Positions 1 through 7,768 of a stretch of DNA of 64,000 nucleotides are shown in pieces; positions within the stretch are counted from its first letter, which is position 1; the number at the start of each line of letters is the position of its first letter. The DNA is taken from contig NZ_CP066203.1 in assembly GCF_017310545.1 (NCBI RefSeq), positions 1,984,001 to 2,048,000 of the forward strand. Direction: 5' to 3'. Both the position numbers and the translations under genes were made by a program. Under the pieces are notes generated by a model. It was not told the DNA's origin, made no database searches, and saw only the letters and a list, made by a program, of their open reading frames with translations. This DNA is from Methylacidimicrobium sp. B4 (GTDB lineage: Bacteria > Verrucomicrobiota > Verrucomicrobiia > Methylacidiphilales > Methylacidiphilaceae).

Positions 1-1
1 G

Positions 2-262
2 GGCTATCGCCAGGGTCTTTGGGACATCGACTACTGCCTGCGGCTCCGGCAGAAGGGCTACCGGGTCGTCTTTACGCCCTATGCGGAGCTCGTGCGGAGG
101 GAGGAGCCCCCGGAAGTCCTTGCGGAGGACCGGGAGCGCTTCCGGGAGAGGTGGAGGGAGTGGATCGAGCGCGATCCGGCCTACAATCCCAACCTGAGCT
201 TGGAGAGCGGGGGCTACGGCCTGGCCTGGCCGCCGCGGATCCGGCGGCCCTGGAGGCAGTGA
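2..262 (+). CDS. Glycosyltransferase family 2, C-terminal fragment
   Basis: The first 86 codons are the end of a gene entering from the left edge; the reading frame is open from base 2 to the TGA at 260-262. The visible start reads G-Y-R-Q-G-L-W-D-I-D-Y-C-L-R-L-R, followed by K-G-Y-R-V-V-F-T-P. This matches the acceptor-site end of GT2 enzymes (D-x-D-x-C/L-R-L-R-x-x-G-Y), which transfer sugars to cell-envelope or lipid-linked acceptors. The rest is charged and has no membrane segment. The donor and acceptor cannot be told from this fragment. Confidence 0.75.
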   Translation, partial: GYRQGLWDIDYCLRLRQKGYRVVFTPYAELVRREEPPEVLAEDRERFRERWREWIERDPAYNPNLSLESGGYGLAWPPRIRRPWRQ

Positions 263-299
263 GCGGTGGGGAAGGGCTGCGGGGCGGAGGCAGGCATCC

Positions 300-836
300 T
301 CAGCTCTTGGTCTTGGCGGCCCGCTCGATTCCGGAGCGGATCAGGTCGGCCGCCTCGGTGGGCTCGGCCCAGCGCAGGAGCTTCACCCACTTGTCCTCTT
401 CGAGATCCTTGTAGTGCTGGAAGAAGTGGGCGACCGTCTTGAGGAAGATCTCCGGCAGGTCCCGATAGCTTGCGACGCGCGCATAGAAGGGATGGAGCTT
501 GTCGATGGGAACGGCGATGATCTTCTCGTCGATCCCATGCTCGTCCTCCATGAGCAGGGCACCGATCGGGCGGGCGGGAATGACGACACCCGGGGAGACC
601 GCGGCATGGGAGACGACCATGCAGTCGAGCGGATCCCCATCCTCCGAAAGCGTGTGGGGGATGAAGCCGTAGTTGGCCGGGTAGAACATGGCCGTGTGGA
701 GGAAGCGATCGACGAACATCGCACCAGATTTCTTGTCGATCTCATATTTGACCGGCGTGCCTCCTTGCGGGATCTCGATGATGGCGTTGATCTCGTGGGG
801 AGGATTGGCACCGATCGGGATGCGGGAGATATCCAT
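300..836 (-). CDS. ppa: Inorganic pyrophosphatase, family I
   Basis: Soluble cytoplasmic enzyme that hydrolyses pyrophosphate to phosphate and pulls biosynthetic reactions forward. The 178-residue length is normal for bacterial family I enzymes. The signature D-G-D-P-L-D (D-x-D-P-x-D, metal-binding aspartates) is near residue 66, after the motif Y-P-A-N-Y-G-F-I-P. A late lysine-containing segment (H-Y-K-D-L-E) is also typical. The ATG at 836 is preceded by a short gap free of genes on this strand. It stands alone between a glycosyltransferase end and a toxin-antitoxin remnant. Confidence 0.96.
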   Translation of the reverse strand: MDISRIPIGANPPHEINAIIEIPQGGTPVKYEIDKKSGAMFVDRFLHTAMFYPANYGFIPHTLSEDGDPLDCMVVSHAAVSPGVVIPARPIGALLMEDEHGIDEKIIAVPIDKLHPFYARVASYRDLPEIFLKTVAHFFQHYKDLEEDKWVKLLRWAEPTEAADLIRSGIERAAKTKS

Positions 837-1023
837 GGGGACCTTATGCTGTTATCCTTTTCTGGAGAGGGCGAACTCCATTGGGTTCGGCCTTGGTTGG
901 CGGGCTATTGTTCATAGATCGGCCGCGATGTCGAGCGCGGCGACACCATCCGCTCCCTTCGCGTACACCCCCGGATTGCCTTTTCTGTCCAGAGCGAGGA
1001 CAATCTCTTCCCAGGCAAGGACG

Positions 1024-1353
1024 ATGCTCCAGCGCAGCGAAGCCGTTCCTCGGTTGACCGTTGGCGACCTCCCTTCCCCGCTTCGGGAAGGGCTCCACCG
1101 GCTGGCGGCGCGGTTCCGGCTCCGGGGCATTCGCCTGGTCGTTTTCGGCTCCTTTGCCCGGGGAGAGGCGCGTCCCTGGTCCGATCTCGATCTTGGGTTC
1201 TTGTGGGAGGGAGCGAGGCGGCCGGAAGAGGAAGCGGAGCTCTTCCGCGCGGTTGCAGAGCTTCCGACGATCCGCCGGATCGATCTGGTGGATCTGGGAG
1301 CGGCGGGCGAAACCTTGCAGAGGGAAGCCGCAAGGGAAGGGATTCCGCTCTGA
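1024..1353 (+). CDS. MNT-type nucleotidyltransferase (antitoxin-like)
   Basis: Small protein of 109 residues with the minimal nucleotidyltransferase signature G-S-F-A-R-G-E followed by S-D-L-D-L (G-S-x10-D-x-D), and a later R-I-D-L-V-D supplying a third acidic residue. Families of this kind (HI0073/MNT) pair with HEPN-fold partners and act as antitoxins that can nucleotidylate the partner. I chose the ATG at 1024, just before the conserved part, preceded by AAGGA-like sequence. The next gene downstream, its natural partner, is broken (1350-1757), so this protein appears to have outlived its partner. Confidence 0.75.
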   Translation: MLQRSEAVPRLTVGDLPSPLREGLHRLAARFRLRGIRLVVFGSFARGEARPWSDLDLGFLWEGARRPEEEAELFRAVAELPTIRRIDLVDLGAAGETLQREAAREGIPL

Positions 1354-1757
1354 GGGCTCCCGAGGAAAGCGGGCGGGAAGAGAAGCGGCTCGCGGAGCTG
1401 GAGAAGGCGCTTGCCCGTTGGAAGGAAGCGCTATCGGCTCCTCCCAAGCGAAATGGCTCGGGATTCGGCGATTCTTCGCTTCGCGCTCGCCTACGAGCTG
1501 GGGTGGAAGGCGGTGGCCGCAATGGCCCGACGGGCGGGGTTGGAGGCGCCCGGCCCGCGGGCGGCGTTCGAGGCCGCGTTCTCGCTCGGCTGGACATTTG
1601 ACGAGGAGCTCTGGGAGCGGATCCTGCGGGCGAGGAGCTCTATCGGCAGCTCCCGGAGCTCTGGGAGGGATTCGCGGAGCTTTGCGCCTTCCTCGGTGCG
1701 CACGACATGGTGCGGCGTTGCGTTGGTCTGCGGAAAGGCGGCAGAATGGCAAGGTCG
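1350..1757 (+). pseudogene. HEPN-like HI0074-family nucleotidyltransferase partner, frameshifted
   Basis: Three pieces of one protein lie in alternating frames. Piece one (about 1353-1450) gives a charged helix ending L-A-R-W-K-E-A-L-S. Piece two, in the next frame (about 1453-1635), gives A-L-A-Y-E-L-G-W-K-A-V, then F-S-L-G-W-T-F-D-E-E-L-W-E-R-I-L-R-A-R. Piece three is back in the first frame (about 1635-1705): E-E-L-Y-R-Q-L-P-E-L-W-E-G-F. The order matches HI0074 substrate-binding proteins. The R-N-x-x-x-H-x-Y segment expected between W-E-R-I-L and E-E-L-Y is missing, so the active motif appears deleted. The gene starts at or overlaps the stop of the preceding nucleotidyltransferase. Confidence 0.65.
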
Positions 1758-1758
1758 T

Positions 1759-2313
1759 ATGGGCAAGCAAGAACCTCTGGCTGCTGGCCTCGGGCCGGGA
1801 CGGCGGGAAGAAGCGGACGCGGAGCTCAACGCCTCCCTGCGCAACCTCGCCGGCCGCTATGGAGAAGTCGTGCGCCAGCGGCTGGGGGAGGCGCTCGTTT
1901 CGGTGGTCCTCTTTGGTTCCGTCGCCCGCGGAGAGGCGAACCGCAATTCGGACATCGACCTTTTGCTGGTCATCGAGGGGCTTCCGCAGGGCCGGTTCGC
2001 CCGGATGGCTCAGCTCGAGGGGATTGCGGAGGAGCTCGAAGAAGAGCGGGAAGGGTTTTGGCGGCGGGGAGCCTACACCGATTTTAGCGTGCTCGCGTTG
2101 ACTCCGGCGGAGGCACGCAAGACGCGGCCGATCTACCTGGATATGGTCGAGGATGGGATCCTGCTCTGGGACCGGGAAGGATTCTTTGCGGGAGTTCTTG
2201 ACCAGCTGCGTGAGCGGCTGAAGGCGCTCGGCTCCCAGCGGCTACGGAAGGGGCGGACGCGCTATTGGGTGCTCGCGCCGACGATCCGGCCGGGGGAAAC
2301 GGTGGAACTGTGA
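1759..2313 (+). CDS. Nucleotidyltransferase domain protein (MNT-like, second copy)
   Basis: A 184-residue protein with V-V-L-F-G-S-V-A-R-G-E followed by N-S-D-I-D-L-L-L-V-I, the canonical G-S-x10-D-x-D nucleotidyltransferase motif, at about residues 50-75. A long C-terminal part (to residue 184) contains Y-T-D-F-S-V, which may supply the third carboxylate. The family partners HEPN toxins. I chose the ATG at 1759 because it precedes the conserved fold. It is only loosely related to the nucleotidyltransferase at 1024, so the locus seems to combine two distinct cassettes. The HEPN gene that follows is damaged. Confidence 0.75.
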   Translation: MGKQEPLAAGLGPGRREEADAELNASLRNLAGRYGEVVRQRLGEALVSVVLFGSVARGEANRNSDIDLLLVIEGLPQGRFARMAQLEGIAEELEEEREGFWRRGAYTDFSVLALTPAEARKTRPIYLDMVEDGILLWDREGFFAGVLDQLRERLKALGSQRLRKGRTRYWVLAPTIRPGETVEL

Positions 2314-2637
2314 GCGGGAGGAAATCGCCAGGAGCCACATTGGGCTGGCGGCGGAAATCCTGAGAGAAGCCCGCTCTCTCGGCGGGAGGAGGCTCTGGCA
2401 TCTGGCCGTGCGCCGCGCGCAGGAGGCGGTCGAGCTGGCGCTCAAGGGAGCCCTACGGCTTGCGGGTGTGGAAGTGCCTCATGTCCACGATGTGGGAATC
2501 TTCTTGAAGGAAGCGGATGGTCGATTCCCCGAGAGTTTTGCCCAGGAGATCGAGCGGCTTGCTTCGATCTCCCGGCGGCTTCGGGCCGAGCGGGAGTCGT
2601 CCGGCTGTCCCTTCCCGCTCGGGCAGGCCAACGGCTG
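2310..2637 (+). pseudogene. HEPN-domain protein, frameshifted and 3'-truncated
   Basis: From about 2312 one frame reads R-E-E-I-A-R-S-H-I-G-L-A-A-E-I-L, then H-L-A-V-R-R-A-Q-E-A-V-E-L-A-L-K-G and a late V-P-H-V-H-D. That is the usual A-Q-x-A-x-E-x-A-L-K pattern of HEPN proteins that pair with nucleotidyltransferases. The only plausible start, a GTG at 2310 overlapping the upstream TGA, is one base out of phase and stops after a few codons; adding one base near 2315 would restore an N-terminus. The right side runs into the end of the convergent vapC at 2639 without the normal C-terminus. I read it as a dead toxin gene. Confidence 0.6.
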
Positions 2638-2638
2638 G

Positions 2639-3046
2639 CTAGCGGCTGCTCTCACGGTCCGCCCAGAGCACTGCCGCTTCGTAACGCGCGAAGATCGGAT
2701 CCGCGCTCAAGAGCGTGAGCTTTTCCCGAAGGGCCTGGGCAACGAGCATCCGGTCGAAAGGATCCCTGTGGTGCGGGGGCAGGCTGCCAGCGAGCAGCGC
2801 GTGCTCATGCTCAATGGAGAGGGGACGAAGCTTCTCTCGGCCCATCCGTTCCGCGAGATAGGCCGAGGGCGGCGAGGGGAGCCGGAGCTTTCCGATCGCG
2901 ATCTTGATCGAGATTTCCCAAGCGCTTGCGGCGGAGAGGTAGAGCGCGTGGGCCGGATCGAGGAGAAGATCCCTCACCTGCGGATTCAAGCGTTCCGGCT
3001 CGGCTTCCATCCAGAGCCAGCATTGGGTGTCCAGGAGGATCTTCAT
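2639..3046 (-). CDS. VapC-type PIN-domain ribonuclease toxin
   Basis: A 135-residue PIN-domain protein. It begins M-K-I-L-L-D-T-Q, where the aspartate is the first active-site acid. It continues with A-W-E-I-S-I-K (conserved Glu) and D-P-F-D-R-M-L-V-A-Q-A (conserved Asp pair), ending L-T-L-L-S-A-D. PIN toxins of this type (Sll0205-like) cleave RNA and are neutralised by a Phd-like antitoxin. The start ATG overlaps the antitoxin stop by 4 nt (ATGA), so the pair is translationally coupled. It looks intact, unlike the neighbouring HEPN genes. Confidence 0.88.
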   Translation of the reverse strand: MKILLDTQCWLWMEAEPERLNPQVRDLLLDPAHALYLSAASAWEISIKIAIGKLRLPSPPSAYLAERMGREKLRPLSIEHEHALLAGSLPPHHRDPFDRMLVAQALREKLTLLSADPIFARYEAAVLWADRESSR

Positions 3047-3276
3047 GGCTCGAAGGCCCGAAGGACCTCCTCGGGGAGAGGGGCGTCGAAATCGGGGGCG
3101 ATCCAAATCCTGCCCTTGTCGAGCCCGAGGCGGCGCGGGGCGTGATCGATGTCCAAGGGGACGATCTTGGCGATCGGAACTTTGCCCCGCAGGACGAGAA
3201 CCTCTTCGCCCCCCGCTACTTTTCGCAATAGCCGAGAGAGGTGGGTCTTTGCTTCATGGACGGTCACGGTCTGCAT
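3043..3276 (-). CDS. Phd/YefM-family antitoxin paired with VapC
   Basis: Short DNA-binding antitoxin of 77 residues. The N-terminal part M-Q-T-V-T-V-H-E-A-K-T-H-L-S-R-L-L, then E-E-V-L-V-L-R-G-K-V-P-I-A-K-I-V-P-L, is the classic Phd fold. The acidic and proline-rich tail (A-P-D-F-D-A-P-L-P-E-E-V-L) would bind the toxin. An in-frame ATG at 3300 would place the start inside a palindrome, so I prefer the ATG at 3276. The 8-bp palindrome at 3287-3310, just upstream, is a likely autoregulatory operator. Confidence 0.85.
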   Translation of the reverse strand: MQTVTVHEAKTHLSRLLRKVAGGEEVLVLRGKVPIAKIVPLDIDHAPRRLGLDKGRIWIAPDFDAPLPEEVLRAFEP

Positions 3277-3286
3277 GGGACTGATA

Positions 3287-3310
3287 TGACTAAGTGCCAT
3301 GACTTAGTCA
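3287..3310. promoter_or_regulatory. Inverted repeat, probable antitoxin operator
   Basis: TGACTAAG (3287-3294) and its perfect complement CTTAGTCA (3303-3310) are separated by 8 bases. The site lies about 10 bases upstream of the chosen antitoxin start, where Phd-family antitoxins normally repress their own operon. AT-rich sequence (CATATCA on the minus strand) between the repeat and the start may be the -10 element. Confidence 0.6.
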
Positions 3311-3429
3311 ATGATCTATTCTCCGTTACGCTCAAAGGAATGGTGTGTTCGAGAACGCTCTCTCCCGCCCAAGTACGGAAACGGGTGCGCTCCGCCTGGG
3401 GCGAGCAGCATTGCCCGCGCAGAGCGCGT

Positions 3430-3459
3430 TTGCCAGGATCGTCGTGCTCGCGCTAGAAT
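3430..3459 (+). promoter_or_regulatory. Sigma70-like promoter for the aldehyde dehydrogenase
   Basis: TTGCCA at 3430-3435 and TAGAAT at 3454-3459 are separated by 18 bases and lie 33 bases upstream of the start codon at 3492. They sit in one of the few AT-richer patches of the left half of the window. Matches to consensus are 5 of 6 at -35 and 5 of 6 at -10. Confidence 0.5.
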
Positions 3460-3491
3460 AGTAACTCAACGAATCAACCAAGGAGAACGCA

Positions 3492-5039
3492 ATGGCAATG
3501 GGGACGGAAGACAAGGCGCAGGCGGCAAAGACAAACCTGGTTCCAGTCGATCCGCGCGTTGCGGCATTCCTCTCCGGACCCAAGCGGCTCCTGATTGGAG
3601 GGAAGTGGGTCGAGGCGGCATCGGGGAAGACCTTCGCCACGGTCAACCCGGCGACCGAGGAGAGGCTCGCCGAGGTCGCCGAGGCGGATGCGGAGGATGT
3701 GAACCGGGCCGTGCGGGCCGCGCGGGCCGCCTTCGAGAGGGGGCCGTGGGCGAGGATGGCGCCCGCGGAACGGGCGAAGCTGCTCTGGAAGCTTGCGGAC
3801 CGGATGGAGGAGCATCTGGAGGAGCTGGCGCAGCTCGAGTCGCTCGACAACGGGAAGCCCTTGACGGTCGCGCGGGTCGCCGATCTGCCGCTGGCGATCG
3901 ATCTCTTCCGGTATATGGCGGGATGGGCGACCAAGATCGAGGGGAATACGATTCCTTTGGGGCTGGCCGAGCCCGGGAGCTACCTGGCCTACACGGTCCG
4001 GGAGCCGGTGGGGGTCGTGGGGCAGATCATCCCCTGGAACTTCCCGCTGCTGATGGCGGCCTGGAAGCTGGGTCCGGCGCTCGCCTGCGGCTGCACGATC
4101 GTGCTCAAGCCGGCGGAGCAGACGCCTCTTTCGGCCTTGCGATTGGGCGAGCTGATCGAGGAAGTGGGCTTTCCCGAGGGGGTCGTCAACATCCTGACCG
4201 GGTTCGGGGAGACGGCGGGAGCGGCCTTGGCCGCCCACCCCGATGTCGACAAGGTCGCCTTCACGGGGTCGACCGAGGTGGGGAAATCCATTGTCGGAGC
4301 GGCTGCGGGGAATCTCAAGAAGCTGAGCCTCGAGCTGGGGGGGAAGTCACCCAACATCATCTTTGCCGACGCCAACCTCGAGGAAGCGGTGGCTGGGGCC
4401 GCGATGGCGATCTTCTTCAATCATGGGCAGTGCTGCTGCGCGGGGAGCCGGCTCTACGTGGAGGCGCCGGTGGCGGACGAGGTGGCCGAGCGGATCGCCC
4501 AGGAGGCCCAGAAGATCCGGGTCGGTCCCGGGATGGCGCTCGACACCGAGATGGGGCCGCTCGTCTCCCAGGAGCAGTACGACCGGGTCTGGGGGTACAT
4601 CCGGAGCGGGACCGAGGAGGGAGCCAAGGCCAAGGCGGCGGACTTGGGCTTCGGAGGGAGGGGCTACTTCGTGCCTCCGACGCTCTTCACCGACGTTCGG
4701 CCGGAGATGAAGATCGTGCGGGAGGAGATCTTCGGGCCGGTCGTCTGTGCGAGCTCCTTTGCGACGGAGGAAGAGATCCCGGCAGTGGCCAACGCGACGA
4801 TCTACGGGTTGGCGGCGGGCATCTGGACCCGGGATGTCGGCAAGGCCCACCGGCTGGCGAGCCGGCTGCGGGCGGGGACGGTCTGGATCAACTGCTACAA
4901 TGTCTTCGATGCCGCCCTTCCGTTCGGAGGGTACAAGCAGTCGGGCTGGGGCCGGGAGATGGGCCACGCGGTGCTGGAAAGCTACACCGAGCTCAAGTCG
5001 GTCTGCGTGCGGATGAGCCCGAGCGAGCGGAGCGCTTAG
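3492..5039 (+). CDS. NAD(P)-dependent aldehyde dehydrogenase
   Basis: Cytoplasmic enzyme of 515 residues oxidising an aldehyde to the acid. Conserved features in order: P-W-N-F-P-L (substrate/cofactor entry), F-T-G-S-T-E-V-G (cofactor loop), L-E-L-G-G-K (catalytic glutamate) and G-Q-C-C-C-A-G (catalytic cysteine). The C-terminus S-Y-T-E-L-K-S-V resembles the ALDH1/ALDH2 group of broad-specificity acetaldehyde-type enzymes. AAGGAG lies 7 bases upstream of the ATG. The stop overlaps the end of the convergent YceI gene by 4 nt. The physiological aldehyde is not evident; in a one-carbon or two-carbon oxidiser it could clear toxic aldehydes. Confidence 0.93.
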   Translation: MAMGTEDKAQAAKTNLVPVDPRVAAFLSGPKRLLIGGKWVEAASGKTFATVNPATEERLAEVAEADAEDVNRAVRAARAAFERGPWARMAPAERAKLLWKLADRMEEHLEELAQLESLDNGKPLTVARVADLPLAIDLFRYMAGWATKIEGNTIPLGLAEPGSYLAYTVREPVGVVGQIIPWNFPLLMAAWKLGPALACGCTIVLKPAEQTPLSALRLGELIEEVGFPEGVVNILTGFGETAGAALAAHPDVDKVAFTGSTEVGKSIVGAAAGNLKKLSLELGGKSPNIIFADANLEEAVAGAAMAIFFNHGQCCCAGSRLYVEAPVADEVAERIAQEAQKIRVGPGMALDTEMGPLVSQEQYDRVWGYIRSGTEEGAKAKAADLGFGGRGYFVPPTLFTDVRPEMKIVREEIFGPVVCASSFATEEEIPAVANATIYGLAAGIWTRDVGKAHRLASRLRAGTVWINCYNVFDAALPFGGYKQSGWGREMGHAVLESYTELKSVCVRMSPSERSA

Positions 5040-5665
5040 GGCGCCGCCGGGGCTCTTTCGCGGGCGAGGACCGTGAAGTGGATCTCGACCTGATCCTTGA
5101 TTCGCACGGTGCCCGCGGCGAACCGGATCGGCTCGATGCCAAAGTCGCTCTGGCGCACCTTGGCGGTTCCGGCGGCGCGGATCGCCCCGGGGGCAGGGGT
5201 GATGCGGACGGGGAAGCAGATCCGCCTGACGGTGCCGTGCAGGGCGAGGTCGCCGCTCAGGAGGATTTGGGGCGCCGTCGGGGCCGGGGAGGCCCCGGTC
5301 GAGGTGAAATGGATCTCGGGGTAGCGGTCGACGTCGAGCACCCGTTTGCCCCGCATGGTCGACTGAACCTCCTTCCGCTCCTGGAGTGGATCCTCGGGAT
5401 CGACGACGGTCAAGGAGCTGGCCGGCAAGCTCACATCGGCCTCGAGGGAGGGGACCGAGGAGGGGACGTAGTCGATCGTGCCGGTGAGCTTCCAGGAGAC
5501 GATCTCGTGGTCATGGCCAAAAACGCCGAGCAGCCCACCGCGGATGACGAGCACCTCGACCTTGCTCCGGGCGGGGTCGACTTGGTAGACGGTGGCGGAG
5601 AGAGGGGAGAGGGGAAGCAGGAGGAGCCCGAGGAAAAGCGGGGAGAGTCGCCAAGGGAAGCGCAT
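5036..5665 (-). CDS. YceI-family periplasmic lipid-binding protein
   Basis: A 209-residue secreted protein. A signal peptide (M-R-F-P-W-R-L then a leucine-rich core ending S-P-L-S-A) occupies about residues 1-25. The mature part begins T-V-Y-Q-V-D-P-A-R-S-K-V, the usual YceI start, and includes G-H-D-H-E-I and Y-P-E-I-H-F-T-S-T. YceI proteins form a lipocalin-like barrel that binds isoprenoid or other lipids. An ATG ten codons upstream (5695) is possible, but the signal peptide fits better from 5665. It is convergent with the aldehyde dehydrogenase. Confidence 0.88.
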   Translation of the reverse strand: MRFPWRLSPLFLGLLLLPLSPLSATVYQVDPARSKVEVLVIRGGLLGVFGHDHEIVSWKLTGTIDYVPSSVPSLEADVSLPASSLTVVDPEDPLQERKEVQSTMRGKRVLDVDRYPEIHFTSTGASPAPTAPQILLSGDLALHGTVRRICFPVRITPAPGAIRAAGTAKVRQSDFGIEPIRFAAGTVRIKDQVEIHFTVLARERAPAAP

Positions 5666-5749
5666 GCGGGGAGCCGGACGGGTAGTGGAGAGCATGCGGC
5701 TTTCCCGCAGGCTTGGAAAGCGCCTTTTCCCGCCTGAGCCTCTTTTCGC

Positions 5750-6742
5750 TCAGGGGAGGGAGCCATTGCCCGCCGCGTTCTGGCGAAAGGAGCGGAAGAA
5801 GCCTTCCGCACGGGACATCCAGGGCTTGCTCAGCCGCTTGATCCGGGCGGCCTGGGAGTAGGAGAGGCCGAGCCGGAGCATCCGCCGGTCCCGCGCGGGG
5901 AGGACCGGCCAGATCCACTCACCGTAGCGGGAGAGCTGCCGGTCCGCCTCGGAGGGATCGAGCTGCTTGTAGGCTCCCAGGCGCTGGAAGAAGCCGATGC
6001 CGGCCGCCTCGGCGAGCTTGGAGGTCATGCGCCCTTCGCGCACGAGCCAGGCGAGCATCGCCTCGGTCTCCCGGTTGTGGGCGGGCAGAAGCTCGCGCAT
6101 CTTGGATGAGGTCCAGGAGAAGCGTCTGCCCATCCGGTAGACCGCACCCGGGGAGGGGGTGAACCCAAAGCGGAGCCCCTTTTGGAGGGCGCGCGCGTAG
6201 AGCTCGTAGTCGTCCACGAGGTGGCCCGGGGTCCAGCCGCCGATCTGGAGGAGCGCCTCGCGCCGCCAGAGCTGGGCGCCGACCTGGGGGAACCAGAAGG
6301 CGAGCCAGAGGTAGAAGGGATCGGGGGGGTCGGGAAAGTGGGCAATCCACGGGGCGCCGGGGCCGTCCTCTCCCCACTGCTCGATCAAGGAAGGGGAGAG
6401 GAGGACATCGGCCGAGGGCTCCCCCGCTTCGCGGAGCTGGGTTTCGATCTTGGGGGGGAGAAGGTAGTCGTCGCTATCGAGCCACTGGATCCACTCCCCC
6501 CGGGCGACCGCGAGGATCGCGTTGCGGGCGTTCGAGGGGCCCGAGTTGCCCGGGAGCGCAAGAACGATGACGCGTTCGCCGAACCCCTCGAGGATCTCCC
6601 GGGTCCGGTCGGTCGAGCCGTCGTCGGCGACGATCACTTCCTTGTTGGGCCAGCTCTGCGCGAGGGCACTCTCGACCGCCTGCGCGATCCACTCTTCCCG
6701 GTTGTAGGCGGGGATCCCGATCGTGACGAGGGGAGCGGTCAT
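5750..6742 (-). CDS. Glycosyltransferase family 2
   Basis: A 330-residue GT-A fold enzyme, probably at the cytoplasmic face of the membrane. The N-terminus V-T-I-G-I-P-A-Y-N-R is followed by V-I-V-A-D-D-G-S-T-D-R-T (nucleotide-binding Asp) and W-I-Q-W-L-D-S-D-D-Y-L (the D-x-D metal site). The C-terminal third is charged. The ATG overlaps the stop of the preceding glycosyltransferase gene by 4 nt, so the two are translated as a unit. An in-frame extension further upstream would lie inside the other gene and shows no homology. The acceptor is unknown. Confidence 0.88.
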   Translation of the reverse strand: MTAPLVTIGIPAYNREEWIAQAVESALAQSWPNKEVIVADDGSTDRTREILEGFGERVIVLALPGNSGPSNARNAILAVARGEWIQWLDSDDYLLPPKIETQLREAGEPSADVLLSPSLIEQWGEDGPGAPWIAHFPDPPDPFYLWLAFWFPQVGAQLWRREALLQIGGWTPGHLVDDYELYARALQKGLRFGFTPSPGAVYRMGRRFSWTSSKMRELLPAHNRETEAMLAWLVREGRMTSKLAEAAGIGFFQRLGAYKQLDPSEADRQLSRYGEWIWPVLPARDRRMLRLGLSYSQAARIKRLSKPWMSRAEGFFRSFRQNAAGNGSLP

Positions 6743-7668
6743 GCGGGGGGGAGACGGCGGAGGGCCGCCGAGAAGCGTTCGGCCTGGGAGAAGCCGAGTC
6801 CACCCAGGAGGAGGCGGTAGAGCGGGCTGGGGGGGGTCCGCATCCAGCCGCGAGCGGAAGCCTCGGCGAAGAAGCGTTCGGCTTCCTCGGCTTGGCCGCT
6901 GCGGGCGAGCCAGCGGGCGACCAGGAAAAAGGCGTCGCCGGCGGAGTGGTGGAGAGCTGCGGTCCAACCCTCCTTCTCGTCGAGCCATCGAGCCATTTCG
7001 GTAAGGACGCCCCCCTTTTGATGAGCAAAGCTCCGGGTCCGTTCTGCGGAGAAGGGCCCGCGCCGGATCCGCCAGACGGCTCCCGGGGAGGGAGTCAGCC
7101 GGAAGCGGAGGCCGTGGCGCAGGGCCCGGCCGACGAGCTCGTAGTCATCAAAGAGCGGTGCCCGGTCGCTCCAGCCGCCGAGCTCTTGAAGGGCATCCCG
7201 GCGCCAGAGATAGCCGCCGGTCTGCGGCAGCTCCCCGGCAAACCAGCCGCCAAGGAGAGCCGCTTCCGGGCAGCGGGCCTGGGTGCGCAAGGTTTCTCCA
7301 CCCTCGTCGAAGAGGCAGGGAGCGTAGAGGACATCTGCGTCGGTACCTCCGCTCGCCTCCCCAAGCTGGGTGGCGATCTTCTGCGGAAGAAGGACGTCGT
7401 CCTGGTCGAGCCACTGGATCCACTCTCCCCGGGCGGCCTCGAGGAGCGCGTTGCGGGCGGCGGCTCGCCCCCGGTTGGGCTGGGCCAGGAGGCGGATCCG
7501 GGGAAGGAAGGGCGCGAGGCGCTCTCGGGTCGGGTCGGTCGAGCCGTCGTCTACGACGAGCACTTCCTTCTCAGGCCAGGATTGGGCGAGCGCGCTCTCG
7601 ACCGCTGCGGCAACCGTGCCGGCGCCGTCGTGCGCGGGGATGCCAATCGAGACGAACGGGGAGGCCAC
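6739..7668 (-). CDS. Glycosyltransferase family 2
   Basis: A 309-residue homologue of the gene that follows it, with V-S-I-G-I-P-A-H-D, V-L-V-V-D-D-G-S-T-D-P-T and W-I-Q-W-L-D-Q-D-D-V-L in the same positions. The strong mutual resemblance suggests tandem duplication, with both adding sugars to the same envelope polymer. I chose the GTG at 7668; a TTG one codon upstream is also possible. It ends with an ATGA overlap onto the second copy. Confidence 0.87.
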   Translation of the reverse strand: MASPFVSIGIPAHDGAGTVAAAVESALAQSWPEKEVLVVDDGSTDPTRERLAPFLPRIRLLAQPNRGRAAARNALLEAARGEWIQWLDQDDVLLPQKIATQLGEASGGTDADVLYAPCLFDEGGETLRTQARCPEAALLGGWFAGELPQTGGYLWRRDALQELGGWSDRAPLFDDYELVGRALRHGLRFRLTPSPGAVWRIRRGPFSAERTRSFAHQKGGVLTEMARWLDEKEGWTAALHHSAGDAFFLVARWLARSGQAEEAERFFAEASARGWMRTPPSPLYRLLLGGLGFSQAERFSAALRRLPPA

Positions 7669-7722
7669 CAACGACGAGCCTGCCGATCGGGAGGGCGATC
7701 GTCAAGATCCAGGGGAAGGGAA

Positions 7723-7746
7723 AAGGGCGGACCTGGGTCCGCCCTT
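7723..7746 (-). terminator. Rho-independent terminator
   Basis: An 11-bp perfect inverted repeat (AAGGGCGGACC at 7723-7733, GGTCCGCCCTT at 7736-7746). On the minus strand it is followed by TTTTCCC. It lies 22 bases past the end of the membrane protein gene at 7769 and separates it from the glycosyltransferase pair. Confidence 0.75.
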
Positions 7747-7768
7747 CCGGAGGAGGGCACAACCAGGT

